DNA of 64,000 bases from Linnemannia elongata. Its lineage: Eukaryota; Mortierellomycota; Mortierellomycetes; Mortierellales; Mortierellaceae. Below are positions 24,145 through 35,042 of this stretch, piece by piece (positions within the stretch are counted from its first letter, which is position 1; each line of letters opens with the position of its first letter). The position numbers and the translations under genes were made by a program. Location of the stretch: positions 744,001 through 808,000 of the forward strand of contig JAXBDG010000017.1 of the NCBI GenBank assembly GCA_036320915.1, given 5' to 3'. The notes under the pieces were generated by a model. It was not told the DNA's origin. It was given only the letters and a program-made list of their open reading frames with translations, and ran no database searches.

Positions 24145-25059
24145 CTACCGTGCCCTGGACTGTGCCCGTACTACCACTTGCTTCTGGATCCAGGATTTGT
24201 CGTGTGGGATGTAAGTGCCTGACCTCGTGTCAAGACTGTAGGTTGTTTCGCAAAAAGAAGATGTGTAAAACGAAATGTGGTTGAAGTTAGTGACAAGTTC
24301 AAGGGCTAGATCGCGTGTCATTGTCTGGTTCGTCACACATGAACATAGTTCGCATGCCCAAACGTCGGTGGTGAAAAATCTTCCTGTTGTACTTACACGA
24401 GTGCTGCACAGTCGGGGAGGTTAAAGACCATATCCAGAACCTCATTGACATCAAACTCGATCCGCTCCTTGTTGGGATATTTGTTCTAGTACGCACAATC
24501 AAGTAATAATGAAGACATTAACGCGTTGACCATGACTACCTGTACTTTCATACCGAGCCATTTATGGTCCTCTGTAAAGAAAGTCTAGACGCATGAATCC
24601 TGATCCATGTCCTTTGGTGCTCTTCCATCGTTCTTTACCTTCAAGTAGTCCTCGTACATCTTGATCACCTCTATTTAATTGTCGCAGAACATGAAGGGAA
24701 ATCGTTGTTAGTGGACCGACTCTCTTTTGGTTTTCGCGTTCACCTTGCCTTGTCCGAGTTATATATGAATTACCATCCATGGCTACTGCGACAGAGGAGC
24801 ATTCTATGTAAGTTTTGCTGGAGGCGGCCTGTGTCTTTTGGACGAGGAGAATAGTATGACTCTAGCAACAATTGAAGTTTATGAGGATGGAGAGTGTTAT
24901 TTGCTGAAATGCTGGTTCCATTGTCCTTGACAGAACAACCTGTCTGAAGCAATGCCATCCTGCATTGGCTGTGTTGTTTTTATATCCTGTTTGGGTTGTT
25001 TAGTCGCGGCAGTTCCCCCAGTGCATATCTTTGGAGGAGGTTCATCCTGGTCGTACCAT
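24145..25059 (-). CDS. Enhancer of rudimentary homologue (ERH)
   Basis: A small, highly conserved nuclear dimer that binds partners in RNA processing, such as fission-yeast Mmi1 and human CIZ1 complexes. Exons with matching phases are 24861-24774, 24670-24639, 24569-24540, 24485-24397 and 24235-24145. They give SHTILLVQKTQAASSKTYIE, VAMDEVIKMYEDYLK, FDVNEVLDMVFNLPDCAALV and YIPHDKSWIQKQVVV. These align along the full length of the ERH fold (about 110 residues against 104 in human). The exon starting AGT CAT lacks an ATG. An ATG followed at once by GTACG at 25059-25057 would supply the methionine as a one-codon exon; this first exon is inference. Two internal exons are only 32 and 30 nt. The gene diverges from the Loc1-like gene across about 265 bp. 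Confidence 0.85.
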
Positions 25060-25325
25060 GGCGAGTTGTTTCCTGCTGTGTTGGTTGATGTGCTGAAAGC
25101 TAAGTTTTGGGGAACAGAACTCATAACGAGCAAAAAATTGGCCTTTGATTCCTGCGATCGCATGCCCTGCATCATTTTCTAATCGAAGTGACTTGCAATC
25201 TCCCACCCATGTTTACTCTCTTCCTTTGGAAAAAAAAAAAGAAAAAAGAATAGAGTACCTCGCTTTGCTTTGCCACCTTAACCTCACTCATTCACACCCC
25301 ACCAACCACATAGGCACATCTCATC
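25060..25325. promoter_or_regulatory. Bidirectional promoter between ERH and Loc1-like gene
   Basis: About 265 bp separate the proposed start codons of two divergent genes, both tied to RNA biology. The right part, before 25326, is C/T- and A-rich. No specific site was identified. Confidence 0.5.
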
Positions 25326-26298
25326 ATGGTCGAAAAGCGCAAGGCATTCCAAACAGGACAACCTGTCTCAACAAGGAGAAAGGCCAAGAAGGCTAGAGTC
25401 GCTGCCGCTCAGGCAGAGAGAAACGCCAGCACTCCGTCCAAGAAGGCTCAACGACAGGCCGCTCGACCCCCTAAATCTGTCAAGCCAGTCCGGACATATA
25501 CCTCTGATAGTGATGAGGATCAGGAGCAGGAGCAGGATGAGGAGGATCAGGATGAGGAGGAGGATGAGGAAGAGGAGGGAGTACGGACGTCGTCGTCGAG
25601 CTCACATACCAGAGGCCAGCAGGACTCGGATGACGAGGATCAGGACTCGGATGAGGATGAGGATAGCGAGGACGAGGTTGTTGGAAAGGGAAAGAAGGGG
25701 TACAGGAAAAAGGTCAAGAAGCCCAGTGGAAAGAAGGGCAAAGTATTTGCAGATACCGTAAGTCTAGGCACAATTGAAGGCGATCTCACCTCCTGGACTA
25801 CGTTGGATCAACTGGATGGTTGCTGTTTTCAACAAGGAGCGAGAAGGTTGCTTTTAGGACAGTGCAATTGACATTTTGTTTACCTTTGTATTGTTCTTGA
25901 CAGAACGCCATGCTTAGTATTATTGATCAAGTAGCAGGAAAGGAAGAGGAGCGAGCACAAAAGAAGAACGCTCAAATGGTAATTTTCCGCTATTCATTTT
26001 GTCGAATCGCTGTATTGTACGAACTGACCGCATAGGAAGATGTGGGTATAAAAACTAACATCTTAATATCATCATCCCCGAATACAACAACAAACAGGGC
26101 AAGATCAAGTCAAAGATGAATGCAAAGGAGCAGAAGCAGGCAGAGAAGGAGAAGGCAAAGAAGGCGCTGATCAACCAAAAGATCGAGGAGATCAAGAGGA
26201 AAAAGACAGACAAGCGCAAGGAGTCTAAGCACCGTGCTGCTGAGGAAGAGGCTAAGGCCAAGGCCAGTGCCGGCAAGCGCACCGTCACCTTCCAGTAG
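25326..26298 (+). CDS. Basic/acidic nucleolar protein, Loc1-like (60S ribosome assembly)
   Basis: Exons 25326-25757, 25904-25978 and 26098-26298 join at phase 0 and encode 235 residues. The N-terminus is very basic. A long Asp/Glu/Ser block follows (about residues 58-115), then KKGYRKKVKKPSGKKGKVFA. Next is NAMLSIIDQVAGKEEERAQK and a lysine-rich helical region (KEQKQAEKEKAKKALINQKI), ending GKRTVTFQ. The order of a KGKxFAD segment, a short helical core, a charged coiled coil and a K-V-x-F-type end resembles yeast Loc1, a nucleolar protein of large-subunit assembly and ASH1 mRNA localisation. The match rests on composition and short motifs, so the family call is tentative; the gene itself is well supported. 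Confidence 0.7.
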
Positions 26299-27065
26299 TA
26301 GATTTATTATTTTCATCTAATAGACGGACCTCATTTTTGCATTGTAGAACATGTGCAGGTGTTGAAGTGTCAATTGAACTAAGAAGGAGGTTGTTGCCTT
26401 TTGGGTCTGTGTGTAAGATGGGTGAAAAGGGACTTTGCTGACTGAGGAGATGCATTGTATTCTTGCAAGAGCAACAATAACTCAGCCCTGCCACAGCCTT
26501 TATTCTTGGACCTCTCGTATCCCGTTCTGAATCTGGTACACTGAGGTCGTGTGAGTCTCGCCCTCTCTTCCGTTTTCTTCGCGCACGTCACTTTCAACGA
26601 AACGAAAAGTGAATCAACGCGTGTCTTTTCTTTAATTCTCTTCCTTTCCCTTCCTTTCCTTTTCCTTCCTTTCCTTCACACTTCTCTTTATCGCCTTCCT
26701 TCCTCCTCTCTTCTCCACTTCTCCTCCTACTCCATTCCACTTCTTTACCTCCCCTCTCTTCTCTTTGCAGTGCTTGCATGTCGCCTTCCTTTGCCGCATT
26801 CAAACTAGCGTCGCATCGGTCCCTTCTCTTCCACTCCCCCTCTTCCTCTTCAACAGCAACAGCCACTCTTTCTTTCTTCCGCACCAAAACCACAACCACC
26901 ACCACTACCGCCTTCTTGCGTCCCCGTCTGTATCGGTAAATAACCTCCAATAAAAAAAAACTTTTTTGTTTCGTCATGCTCTCATTCACTCACACTGAAC
27001 AAACCCTTCATTTCTTAACTCTGCGCCTTTTGCTAACCCTTTTCTCTTGTTCTCTTTCATTCTTT

Positions 27066-30000
27066 ATGTCAACGATGCGATGGAACCACACTTTGTCTTT
27101 TCTCCCTCTGCTTTTCAGTTCAACGTTTTTTCTCCAGCAGACAACCCTACGCTCCTTCTCAACAACTCCCTTTGCCCAGTTTTCACCCCTCCCTTCTTCT
27201 CCCTCAATGGCTGCAGCAACCCAGGTCCTCCCCGACGGTTATGTCCTCAACGAAAAGGGCACCCACGCCGACTTTACCAAGCCCATCGAACAATCCCTCA
27301 ACGATGACCGCCACTACCGACTGATCCGCCTCAACAACGACCTTGAGGTCATGCTTATCCAGGATCCCAACGTCGATAAATCAGCTGCCGCATTGGATGT
27401 TCACGTCGGACACCTCAGCGATCCTGTAAGTTTGCCACGAATTATGAGCCGATCCGCTCTGTCCTTTTTTTGTTTTGCATGCCTTTTAGGGATACTGTGT
27501 CCTCCCTTGTTTGCATGCATTCACAATGCATTCCACGTTGGTGTTGCACCTGTAGAAAAATTTGCAAGGATTGGCCCACTTTTTGGAACACCTGTTATTC
27601 ATGGGCACTGCTAAGTACCCCAAGGAGAACGAGTACAGCGAGTTTTTGGCGCAGCACTCGGGCATGTCGAACGCTTTCACAGGACTCGACAACACCAACT
27701 ACTACTTTGAGGTCGGCCATGCTCACCTTCAGGGTGCTTTGGACCGCTTCTCCCAGTTCTTCATCTCACCCGCCTTCAGCGAAAACTGCAAGGATCGTGA
27801 GTTGCGTGCCGTCGACTCGGAGCACAAGAAGAATTTGCAGAGTGACAGCTGGCGACTTTTCCAGCTTGAGAAGAACCTCTCCAGCCCAGATCACCCTTAC
27901 CACCAGTTTGGAACAGGCAACTTGGAGACACTGGAGGAGGCACCTGGTCGTGAGGGCATTGACGTTCGTGATGAACTGATCAAGTTCCACTCAAAATACT
28001 ACTCTGCCAACATCATGAAGCTGGTCATCCTTGGAAGAGGTATGTTTTTGCTGCTATTGTTTTGAAGTATTAGCGAGTGTATGTGTGATTGGGGTGTGGT
28101 GCTATGTCTGTGTCCGTGGGCTGCAGCATATTGATTTTACCCTTTCTTGTATTTTTTGTTTACGTTACGCAGAGCCTTTGGACCAGCTTACGCAATGGGC
28201 TATTGAAATGTTCTCGGATATCAGAAACCTTGGAATCCAGCCCCCAGCCAACACTAACCCCCCATGGACTGCAAAGGAGCTCCTGGTGAGAATGCTTTGC
28301 TGACTACATTCAAATGACAATCCATGCAAAGCGTGCATCAATGAGTGCTTATTCAAATGGACGGCTAAATATACTTCCGACTCCTGAACGTAGAAAACGA
28401 CATATGTCAAGCCCGTCAAGGACGTCAGGTCGTTGGAGATCAAGTTCCCTTTCCCCGACCAATATCCTTACTACACCATCCACCCTGCACGCTACATCAC
28501 CCACGCCATTGGACACGAGGGAAGCGGATCTATTCTTTCGCTGTTGAAGAAGAAGGGCTGGGCCAACAATTTGGCTGCTGGAACATCACACGGAGGCATT
28601 GGATTCGAGTTTTACAAGATCACCGTCGATCTGACCAAGGAGGGACTTGCCCGTTACGAAGACGTCACTTTGATCATCTTCCAGTACATTGAAATGCTCC
28701 GTCGCGAGGGTGTCAGACCCTACATCTGGGATGAGGTATGAGCATGGGATGTTTGACAGATGCTCAGATACGAATCTGTTCACGGCACAGTCGCCATGTC
28801 TGCATTATCTAACTGGTAATATTGCGTATACATTTCTAGATCACATCGTTGGCAGCAACGTCGTTCAGATTTAAGGAAAAGTCTCCCGCTTCTGGATATG
28901 TGTCGCGCTTGGCAGGAGTAATGCAGCGTGGATATGCGCCTGAGTGGGTTCTCTCTGGATCGTACCTGATTCGCGGTTCAGATCCCAAGACAGTCATGGA
29001 AGGACTGAATTCTCTGAGAGTCGATACATGGAAGAGCCATCTCGTCACACAGGACGTCTCTGTTGTTCCCGGAGGCGCGTTCACACAGACCGAAAAGTGG
29101 TACGGAACCGAGTACCACGTCGAAAATGTGTCACCTGCCCTTCTTGAGGTAAGTCTGTCAGTCTCCAACATGCGTATGTCTCAGGATGATGACTTTATAC
29201 GAAAGGAAAATATTAACAGGCCTCTCGATCTTGATGACGATAGAAATTGAGCAACTTGGAGTTGGACCCTGCATTGCACTTGCCTGAGCCCAACGCATTT
29301 ATTCCCGAGAACTTTGAGACAAACAAGGTCCCAACAGTGACCCCTTTGACAAACCCCATCTTGATCAAGCACACTCCTCTGGCCAGGATCTGGCATAAGA
29401 AGGATGATGTCTTCTGGGTTCCCAAGGTCAACATGTATTTCCAACTCAAGTCTCCTCTCGCCTACTCGTCCCCCAGCAATAATGTCAAAACTCAGCTCTA
29501 TGTCAGCTTGCTCAAGGATGCCCTGACCGAGTACTCTTATGACGCCGACCTTGCTGGACTCTCATACTCGCTCGATACCACCGTCGAGGGAATGGTTCTG
29601 AGCGTGGAGGGTTACAACGACAAGGCCCATGTGCTGCTCCAGAAGGTCGTTGAGAAAATGAAGACCCTCGAGATCGACCCTGAGCGTTTCCACTTGATCC
29701 AGGACCAGATGGACAGGATGTACAAAAACTTCAAACTGGAGGCACCTCACCAGCATGCCATGTACTATATGTCATACTTGACCCAGGAAAAGCTCTGGAC
29801 CCAGGAGGAGAAGCTTGCTGAGCTCAGGGATCTGACCCCTGCTGATATTCAGGCGTTCTACCCATCATTGCTCGCTCGACTTCACATCGAGGGTCTTGTC
29901 CACGGAAATATGGCAGCGGCGGATGCTCTCAGGGCAGGAACGATTATTGAGGAAGGATTGGCACCCAAGTCGCTTGTGCCCACGGAGCTTCTTTCGCAGC

Positions 30001-30782
30001 GGTCGCACCTCTTGCCCGATAGCTGTAAGGCTGTCTACAAGCGTGATGTGCCCGATCCTGATAACGTCAACTCTGGACTGGAGTACTATCTGCAGATCGA
30101 GAATGCGGCTTCCAAGGTCAGTCGTGCCCGGATCCAGATTATGGCTCAAATCATCAACGAGCCCTGCTTCAACCAGCTCCGTACCAAGGAACAGCTCGGA
30201 TACCTTGTGTTCAGCGGTGTCCGAAAGCAGACTGGCGCGACTGGTCTCCGTTTCATCTTGCAGTCGGAGCGTGATCCCGTGCACTTGGAGAGCCGTGTCG
30301 AGAACTTTTTGGAGACTAGAATGAAGACGTACCTGCACGAGATGAAGCCTGAGGAGTATGAGAAGCAGGTCAACTCGTTGATCCAGAGGAAGCTCGAGAA
30401 GGACAAGAACCTCCGAACAGAGACCTACCGGTACTGGGGCCAGATCGTGTCGGGATACTATGACTTTGACGAGCTTCAGGATGAGGTTGAAGAAATGAGA
30501 CGGACAACGCTTGAGATGATGCGCGAGTTCTTCCAGACGTCGATCCTACCCTCAGCTCGCAAGGCCAAGAAGCTTTCGGTCCATATTCAGTCACAGAAGG
30601 TGCCCGCGGTTGCTACGCCCCCTGCGCCTAAGGAGGGCGAGACACCTGTGGAGAAGCAGGAGCCGGCCACGTTGAGGGAGGGTACTGTGATGATTGATGA
30701 TTTGGTAGGCTTCAAGGCTGGACTTGAGCTCAGCCGTGCGCCTTACCCCGTTGTTGATTTGCTTCGTTATTCCAAGTTGTAA
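27066..30782 (+). CDS. Insulin-degrading-enzyme-type M16 zinc metalloprotease (Ste23/IDE family)
   Basis: Exons to 27425, then 27556-28039, 28173-28285, 28394-28735, 28840-29148 and 29244-30782, all in phase; just over 1,000 residues from the inner start. The inverted zinc motif HFLEH lies in [20 protein letters not shown], and the third zinc ligand glutamate in [10 protein letters not shown]. The second half carries [20 protein letters not shown], typical of IDE. The family degrades short amphipathic peptides; yeast Ste23 helps mature a-factor. Three in-frame ATGs are possible: 26976, 27066/27075 and 27207. The inner one ([12 protein letters not shown]) fits the usual IDE start. The outer ones add a hydrophobic, Arg/Ser-rich leader ([12 protein letters not shown]) resembling a mitochondrial presequence, as known for the two starts of human IDE. 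Confidence 0.92.
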
Positions 30783-30991
30783 ACAGTGTCCGTAGAAACG
30801 TTTTAGAACCACCTTTTTTTTTCTCTTCAATTGTCATTTTTTAAGAACCATATGTTCATAGTTACAATCGGGCTACAAGGCGAGTAGAATGTGTTTTTGA
30901 ATGTCTTTATTCTATGAATGAGTGTGCGGAATAGGGAGAAGTTTTTTTCCTCTAAGCCCCCCCCCCGTTACCATCTGGTGGCAAGGTTGTG

Positions 30992-31249
30992 TTACTCCCA
31001 GCAACGAACTTTGCCATTGATCAACCGGTTACAGTGATAAATGAAATTATTGTGGATACTTGTTTGGTCGCATCCACAAGAGCCGCCGTCCCAGTTGCCG
31101 CCTGCGGCCTTGCAAGAGTACTGAGTTTTGGTTTTGCTCTCACCGCAGACGCACCAGTAGGGCAGGGCCTCGACGGTTGGCGAGGAGCTGATGACGATTA
31201 GGAGGACGTTCAGGGTGAGAAAGATGAGGGTTGTGAGCTTGAATGTCAT
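30992..31249 (-). CDS. Small secreted cysteine-rich protein, copy 1
   Basis: Eighty-five residues. The start is the ATG at 31249, preceded directly by CAG, a splice acceptor, and beginning MTFKLTTLIFLTLN like the MAFK/MSFK starts of its three paralogues; an in-frame ATG lies upstream. A signal peptide ends near PTVEA. The mature part holds PYWCVCGE, NWDGGSCGCD and a C-terminal RCWE. It has seven cysteines, one more than the others, so one may be unpaired. TATAAA on the coding strand at 31478-31473, about 225 bases upstream, is a possible promoter. It is convergent with the M16 protease gene, 209 bp away. Function unknown; such proteins in fungi are often effectors or antimicrobial peptides. 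Confidence 0.8.
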   Translation of the reverse strand: MTFKLTTLIFLTLNVLLIVISSSPTVEALPYWCVCGESKTKTQYSCKAAGGNWDGGSCGCDQTSIHNNFIYHCNRLINGKVRCWE

Positions 31250-32783
31250 CTGAACCATTGTATACAAGTGAGAGAGAACGGTAGTGGGGGTTAGTTTGAA
31301 GTGAATAAAAGTTCCTTAAGATGATGAATGATTAGTATCGAAGAATACGAGAAGCCTTGGTGGGGGGGCGGGGATGTTTTCGTACCCTTGTATGGGTTCC
31401 TACGGTGGAAGGATATTTGAGCGGAGATTGGTGTCAGGGCAACGTACTTCTCGAAGAAGAAGGAACGAAGGTTTTATAAAGGCATGGATACTCGGGGAAA
31501 GGGTTGGAACTGTTGGGCGTAAGATGGAGGAGGCGTTTTTATTTTGTCACCCTCGTTCGCCGTTGAAGAGAGAGGATCATCTGTCTGTACTACCATGGCA
31601 GGAACAAGTTGATGAAAGGTATGGCTATGCATGTCAAAGAAAGGTGAGGGCGTCCCTGTTGCTGACCGCCACTTCCCTCGTCATTGAAACTTTAATTTTC
31701 TTTAAGAGGGAACGGGCTGAGAGGAGAATCAAAGGGCGATTTTCAGGGGTTTAGTTGACCCTTCGCAATCGATCTTCTTGCTTTCCTTTGTTTCTCAGGC
31801 TCACCTCGCCATCAGAAGGATGTGGCTAAAAGGTTGGATCATATCTCTTGCGAGTTTGTCAAAAGCAATGTACTCAGGCATTTCACCAAGGTCAGTTAGC
31901 CAATGTGTTCGACATGTGCATCATACACTTTTTTCACCTTTCAAATCAGAAACGTTTGCCAAAGGTGGTCGAGATAGCATAACTCATCAAGAATCCCAGA
32001 GAAAAGCTTTTTATCTGTTATTAATCAGGAAATGTAAGCGAAAGAGCCTTGTTGATATACCTTTTCATGGATCCACAGCAACCCAGCACAGCATGTTTGA
32101 AGAGCGGCCAAGATTACCTTTGGGGCTAGATATCGTCCGCACCCGGGAAGACGGAAAAGAGGGGACTTATTGCTTTTGTAGAAGGAGGTAGGGACGTGGA
32201 TTGAATTCCGAAACAGTGCTTCGTACATGAGGAGAAGAATATGCCACATTTTTTATTGTCTGGACTTGGACGGATAGTTATTATACCTGATTGACTCCCA
32301 GTCGCGTCCCTGGGTTTCCTTCATCGCTGGCAACGACCCCCTTCAACAAAAAACTCCCCTTCCCGTTGATGTCAAGAAGCCACAAGTCAGGAAAGTGGCA
32401 CTGCCCACTCGTTCCTTCTTTTCGTCCCGTACTTGTTTGTCCCTTTCCACTGCCGACTTAATCCTATCTACCTCGTTTTCTCGAACTCGATTTTTGTGAA
32501 ACGGAGGAGGCTGAGTTTTTTTTTTCCAGGGAAGATAATTTCATGTCTGTTACCCTATCAACAAGCAAAGCAAACCCCGATGCAAACGATCTGTATCACC
32601 TTGATCATTAATGATGGGGCGCATTTTTAGCTCCTATTTTTTTTTATATGTAATCTCCATTTTTTATTTCTCTACACGCGATTTTAACGCGTGTATTTTT
32701 TTTCTTCATTTGTGGCAGCTCGGGAGAAAAGTTGAAGAGAATGCCGTACTTTGACCCCACCCTCCTTTATTCTATCCCGCTCT
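31250..32783. other. Spacer between cysteine-rich copies 1 and 2
   Basis: Promoter and probable 5' UTR intron of copy 1 on the left. The rest holds only short ORFs in conflicting frames without family motifs. I saw no remnant of the PxWCxC...GGSCG motif here, so no fifth copy. Confidence 0.45.
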
Positions 32784-33044
32784 TCAATTCCAGCAACGAG
32801 GCTGCTGAGCCAAAAGCCTGCAAGCGGCCCAGAAAGAGTTGTTCTGGGTATCGGTGGAGATACCGCAGGAGCCGCCGTCCCACTTGGCGCCAACAGATTG
32901 GCAGGCTCGTCTGGTCTTGTCGTTATCGTTGCCGCAAACACACCAGGCGGGCAAAGCGGCTTCGGTGGTAGAGGAGTGGCTGCTCATTACGACCATGAGG
33001 GTCGCAATGGAGAGGAGGATGAGAGAAGAGACCTTGAAAGCCAT
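32784..33044 (-). CDS. Small secreted cysteine-rich protein, copy 2
   Basis: Eighty-six residues beginning MAFKVSSLILLSIATLMVVM, a clear signal peptide with likely cleavage near TTEAA. The mature region has six cysteines: PAWCVCGN, RRACQ, WDGGSCG, AACR and a terminal RCWN. The same frame and motif order occur in the other three copies, but the sequence is much diverged from copies 3 and 4. The possible acceptor TCTAG lies 6 nt before the ATG, suggesting the same 5' UTR intron design. Upstream on the coding strand is a GT/CA repeat (33098-33121), then a G22 tract. Function unknown. Confidence 0.82.
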   Translation of the reverse strand: MAFKVSSLILLSIATLMVVMSSHSSTTEAALPAWCVCGNDNDKTRRACQSVGAKWDGGSCGISTDTQNNSFWAACRLLAQQPRCWN

Positions 33045-33302
33045 TTTGTTCTAGACTTTGTGTTACGTGGGAGAAGGTGGTAAATATACGTCAGTAGTGT
33101 GTGTGTGTGTGTGTGTGTGTGTGGGGAGGGGGGTGAAACTTGATCGTGAGGAGCGGTAGAGTAGGACAAAATATATTTACTTGTTGTTTTTGAAGTGATG
33201 ATTCGTAAAGTGAGTTTTAATGAGGAAGAAAAAAACAAAAAGGAACAAGAGGTAGCATTCTTATACAAATTGGCATGAACCCCCATGGTACATTTTTTTG
33301 TC

Positions 33303-33324
33303 GGGGGGGGGGGGGGGGGGGGGG
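33303..33324 (+). repeat. Poly(G) tract of 22
   Basis: A homopolymer in the spacer between cysteine-rich copies 2 and 3. Confidence 0.9.
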
Positions 33325-33520
33325 CAGAGGCGATTGTAGAAAGAGTGAAGTGGCGTTTCCTTTGGGAAAAAAAAAATAATAAAACGTACTATACATAACA
33401 ATGATACGCGAAAATAGTGCAAGAAGACGAATTAACGTCAAAACAAGGAAGTAGCCTGTTTATTGTTTTTAATGTTCCTGAGGAATAGAAATGAGAATTG
33501 TAGGAAGAAAAAAAAAACAC

Positions 33521-33790
33521 TTAGTTCCAGCAGTTCAACTGGTGCTTGGAATCCTTGGCGTTCTTGCAGCGGTCAACAAAGCGAGAGTATTTGTTGTAAT
33601 TGTCCAACCCACAAGAACCACCATCAAAGTTGCCATTGGCAAGGGCACCCTGGCAGAGGACGCCGGTGTAAACGCTGGTATCGCAGAAACACCAGATAGG
33701 GAATTTTTGGGCTTCAGCCTGGTGGGTGCTCATAACGACGAGGAGCATGGCGAAGGCCAAGGCGATGAGGTGGGTGATCTTGAAGGACAT
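33521..33790 (-). CDS. Small secreted cysteine-rich protein, copy 3
   Basis: Eighty-nine residues: signal peptide MSFKITHLIALAFAMLLVVM, cleavage near HQAEA, then a mature peptide with PIWCFCD, GVLCQGALANGNFDGGSCGL, RFVDRCKNA and a terminal NCWN. Six cysteines. The ATG follows directly after an AG acceptor; a donor at 33896 (CAAG|GTAAAC) marks a 5' UTR intron of about 105 nt. A TATAAAA box lies on the coding strand at 33977-33971. About 13 of 89 residues differ from copy 4, so the two are a recent duplication. Confidence 0.87.
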   Translation of the reverse strand: MSFKITHLIALAFAMLLVVMSTHQAEAQKFPIWCFCDTSVYTGVLCQGALANGNFDGGSCGLDNYNKYSRFVDRCKNAKDSKHQLNCWN

Positions 33791-34375
33791 CTGTTAGGGA
33801 AAAAAGTGAGGTTGAAGTGGGTTTAGTTGCTATTAGACGTGGATGTGAATGATGATTTAGGTGAGGTGTTAAGAAAGAGTACAGCGAGGTGTTTACCTTG
33901 AATGGACTTGAAGTGAAGGCTGCTGTTTGAGACTGACGGAATGAAGGGAAGGAGAACAGACTGGCGCGCCTTTTATACGTCATATCTGGGAAGATTTAGA
34001 GGACGGCAAGTCGGGTCTTGACTGGATACATCCCGACAACACAAAAAACACAACGCATTGAATCACGGAATGAGAGAGCCTTTGTGAAAACCATAATGCT
34101 TGTTGGATGAAAGCCTTGTTGTTGTTTTTTATCGAGATAACCGACGGATCGGGCTGAGAAGAGAGGAGACACCCGGGGCTGACAAGACAGTAGACAGTCG
34201 GAGCTGGTGAACAACATGTTGGTTGAGCAACTTGACATGCCCTTGTATTTGTCACCGGTGGATGGGCCTACCAATAGTCCAGCTGGTGACTGCATGGCTT
34301 TTTTTTTTTTTTTTTTTTTTTTTTAACCCTCTGAATCGAACCCTGCCTATTTGGATCTCAGGAAATTTGCGACGC
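33521..34375. repeat. Segmental duplication, unit A (partner about 34773-35580)
   Basis: Beyond the gene, upstream blocks recur about 1.2-1.25 kb to the right. GAATGGACTTGAAGTGAAG at 33900 matches GAATGGACTTGGAGTGAAG at 35151. GATCGGGCTGAGAAGAGAGG at 34147 matches the same block near 35397. TTTGGATCTCAGGAAATTTG at 34351 matches a near copy near 35555. Intervening sequence differs by indels, including a poly(T) tract at 34299-34324 only in unit A. Confidence 0.75.
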
Positions 34376-34772
34376 GTGGGGCGTAAAAAGTCTGCAGGTG
34401 TCCATTTTCTACTGCAGTTGGTGTGATCCTTACTTATTGCTTTGTCTTGCTATACACTGACGGTAATTTAAACAAGTATATCATTGTCGCTGGGTTAAAC
34501 ATTCTTTCAAGAACGAAATTTTTCACCTACAGAGGAGATAGAGCACGTTGTTACAAGAAAAAAAAAAGGAAGAAATGCCAACAGTATACACGCTGGTTTT
34601 TTTGTCATGGTAGAGTCAGACATGAAATGTGTCGACGCGGGTTCCGACGGAATACAGAAATATACATATCAATGTATGCGAAGGCGAGAGTGCTTGTACG
34701 AGACGAAATATGTCAAGTATGTTTATTTCGTTTTCACTCCGAAAAAATATATGAAAAAGTGTAGAGGGGTAT

Positions 34773-35042
34773 CTAGTTCCAGCAGTGCAACTGGTGCTTG
34801 GAATCCTTTGCGTTCTTGCAGCGGTCAACAAAGCGGATATATTTGTTATACTGGTCCAATCCACAAGAACCACCATCAAAATTGCCATTGGCAAGGGCAC
34901 CCTGGCAGAGGACGCGTGTGTAGTCGACGTTATCGCAGACACACCAAATGGGGATCTGTTGGGCCTCGGCCTGGTGGGCGGTCATGGCGACCAGGAGCAT
35001 GGCGAAAGCTAAGGCGATAAGGTGGGTGATCTTGAAGGACAT
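34773..35042 (-). CDS. Small secreted cysteine-rich protein, copy 4
   Basis: Eighty-nine residues, nearly identical in design to copy 3: MSFKITHLIALAFAMLLVAM, cleavage near HQAEA, then PIWCVCD, LCQGALANGNFDGGSCGLDQ, RFVDRCKNA and a terminal HCWN. Six cysteines at the same spacing. The ATG abuts the acceptor AG at 35044-35043; the donor at 35147 gives a 5' UTR intron of about 105 nt. TATACAAAA lies on the coding strand near 35221. Most substitutions from copy 3 are in the mature half, between the second and third cysteines and around the cleavage site, while the rest is near identical. Confidence 0.87.
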   Translation of the reverse strand: MSFKITHLIALAFAMLLVAMTAHQAEAQQIPIWCVCDNVDYTRVLCQGALANGNFDGGSCGLDQYNKYIRFVDRCKNAKDSKHQLHCWN

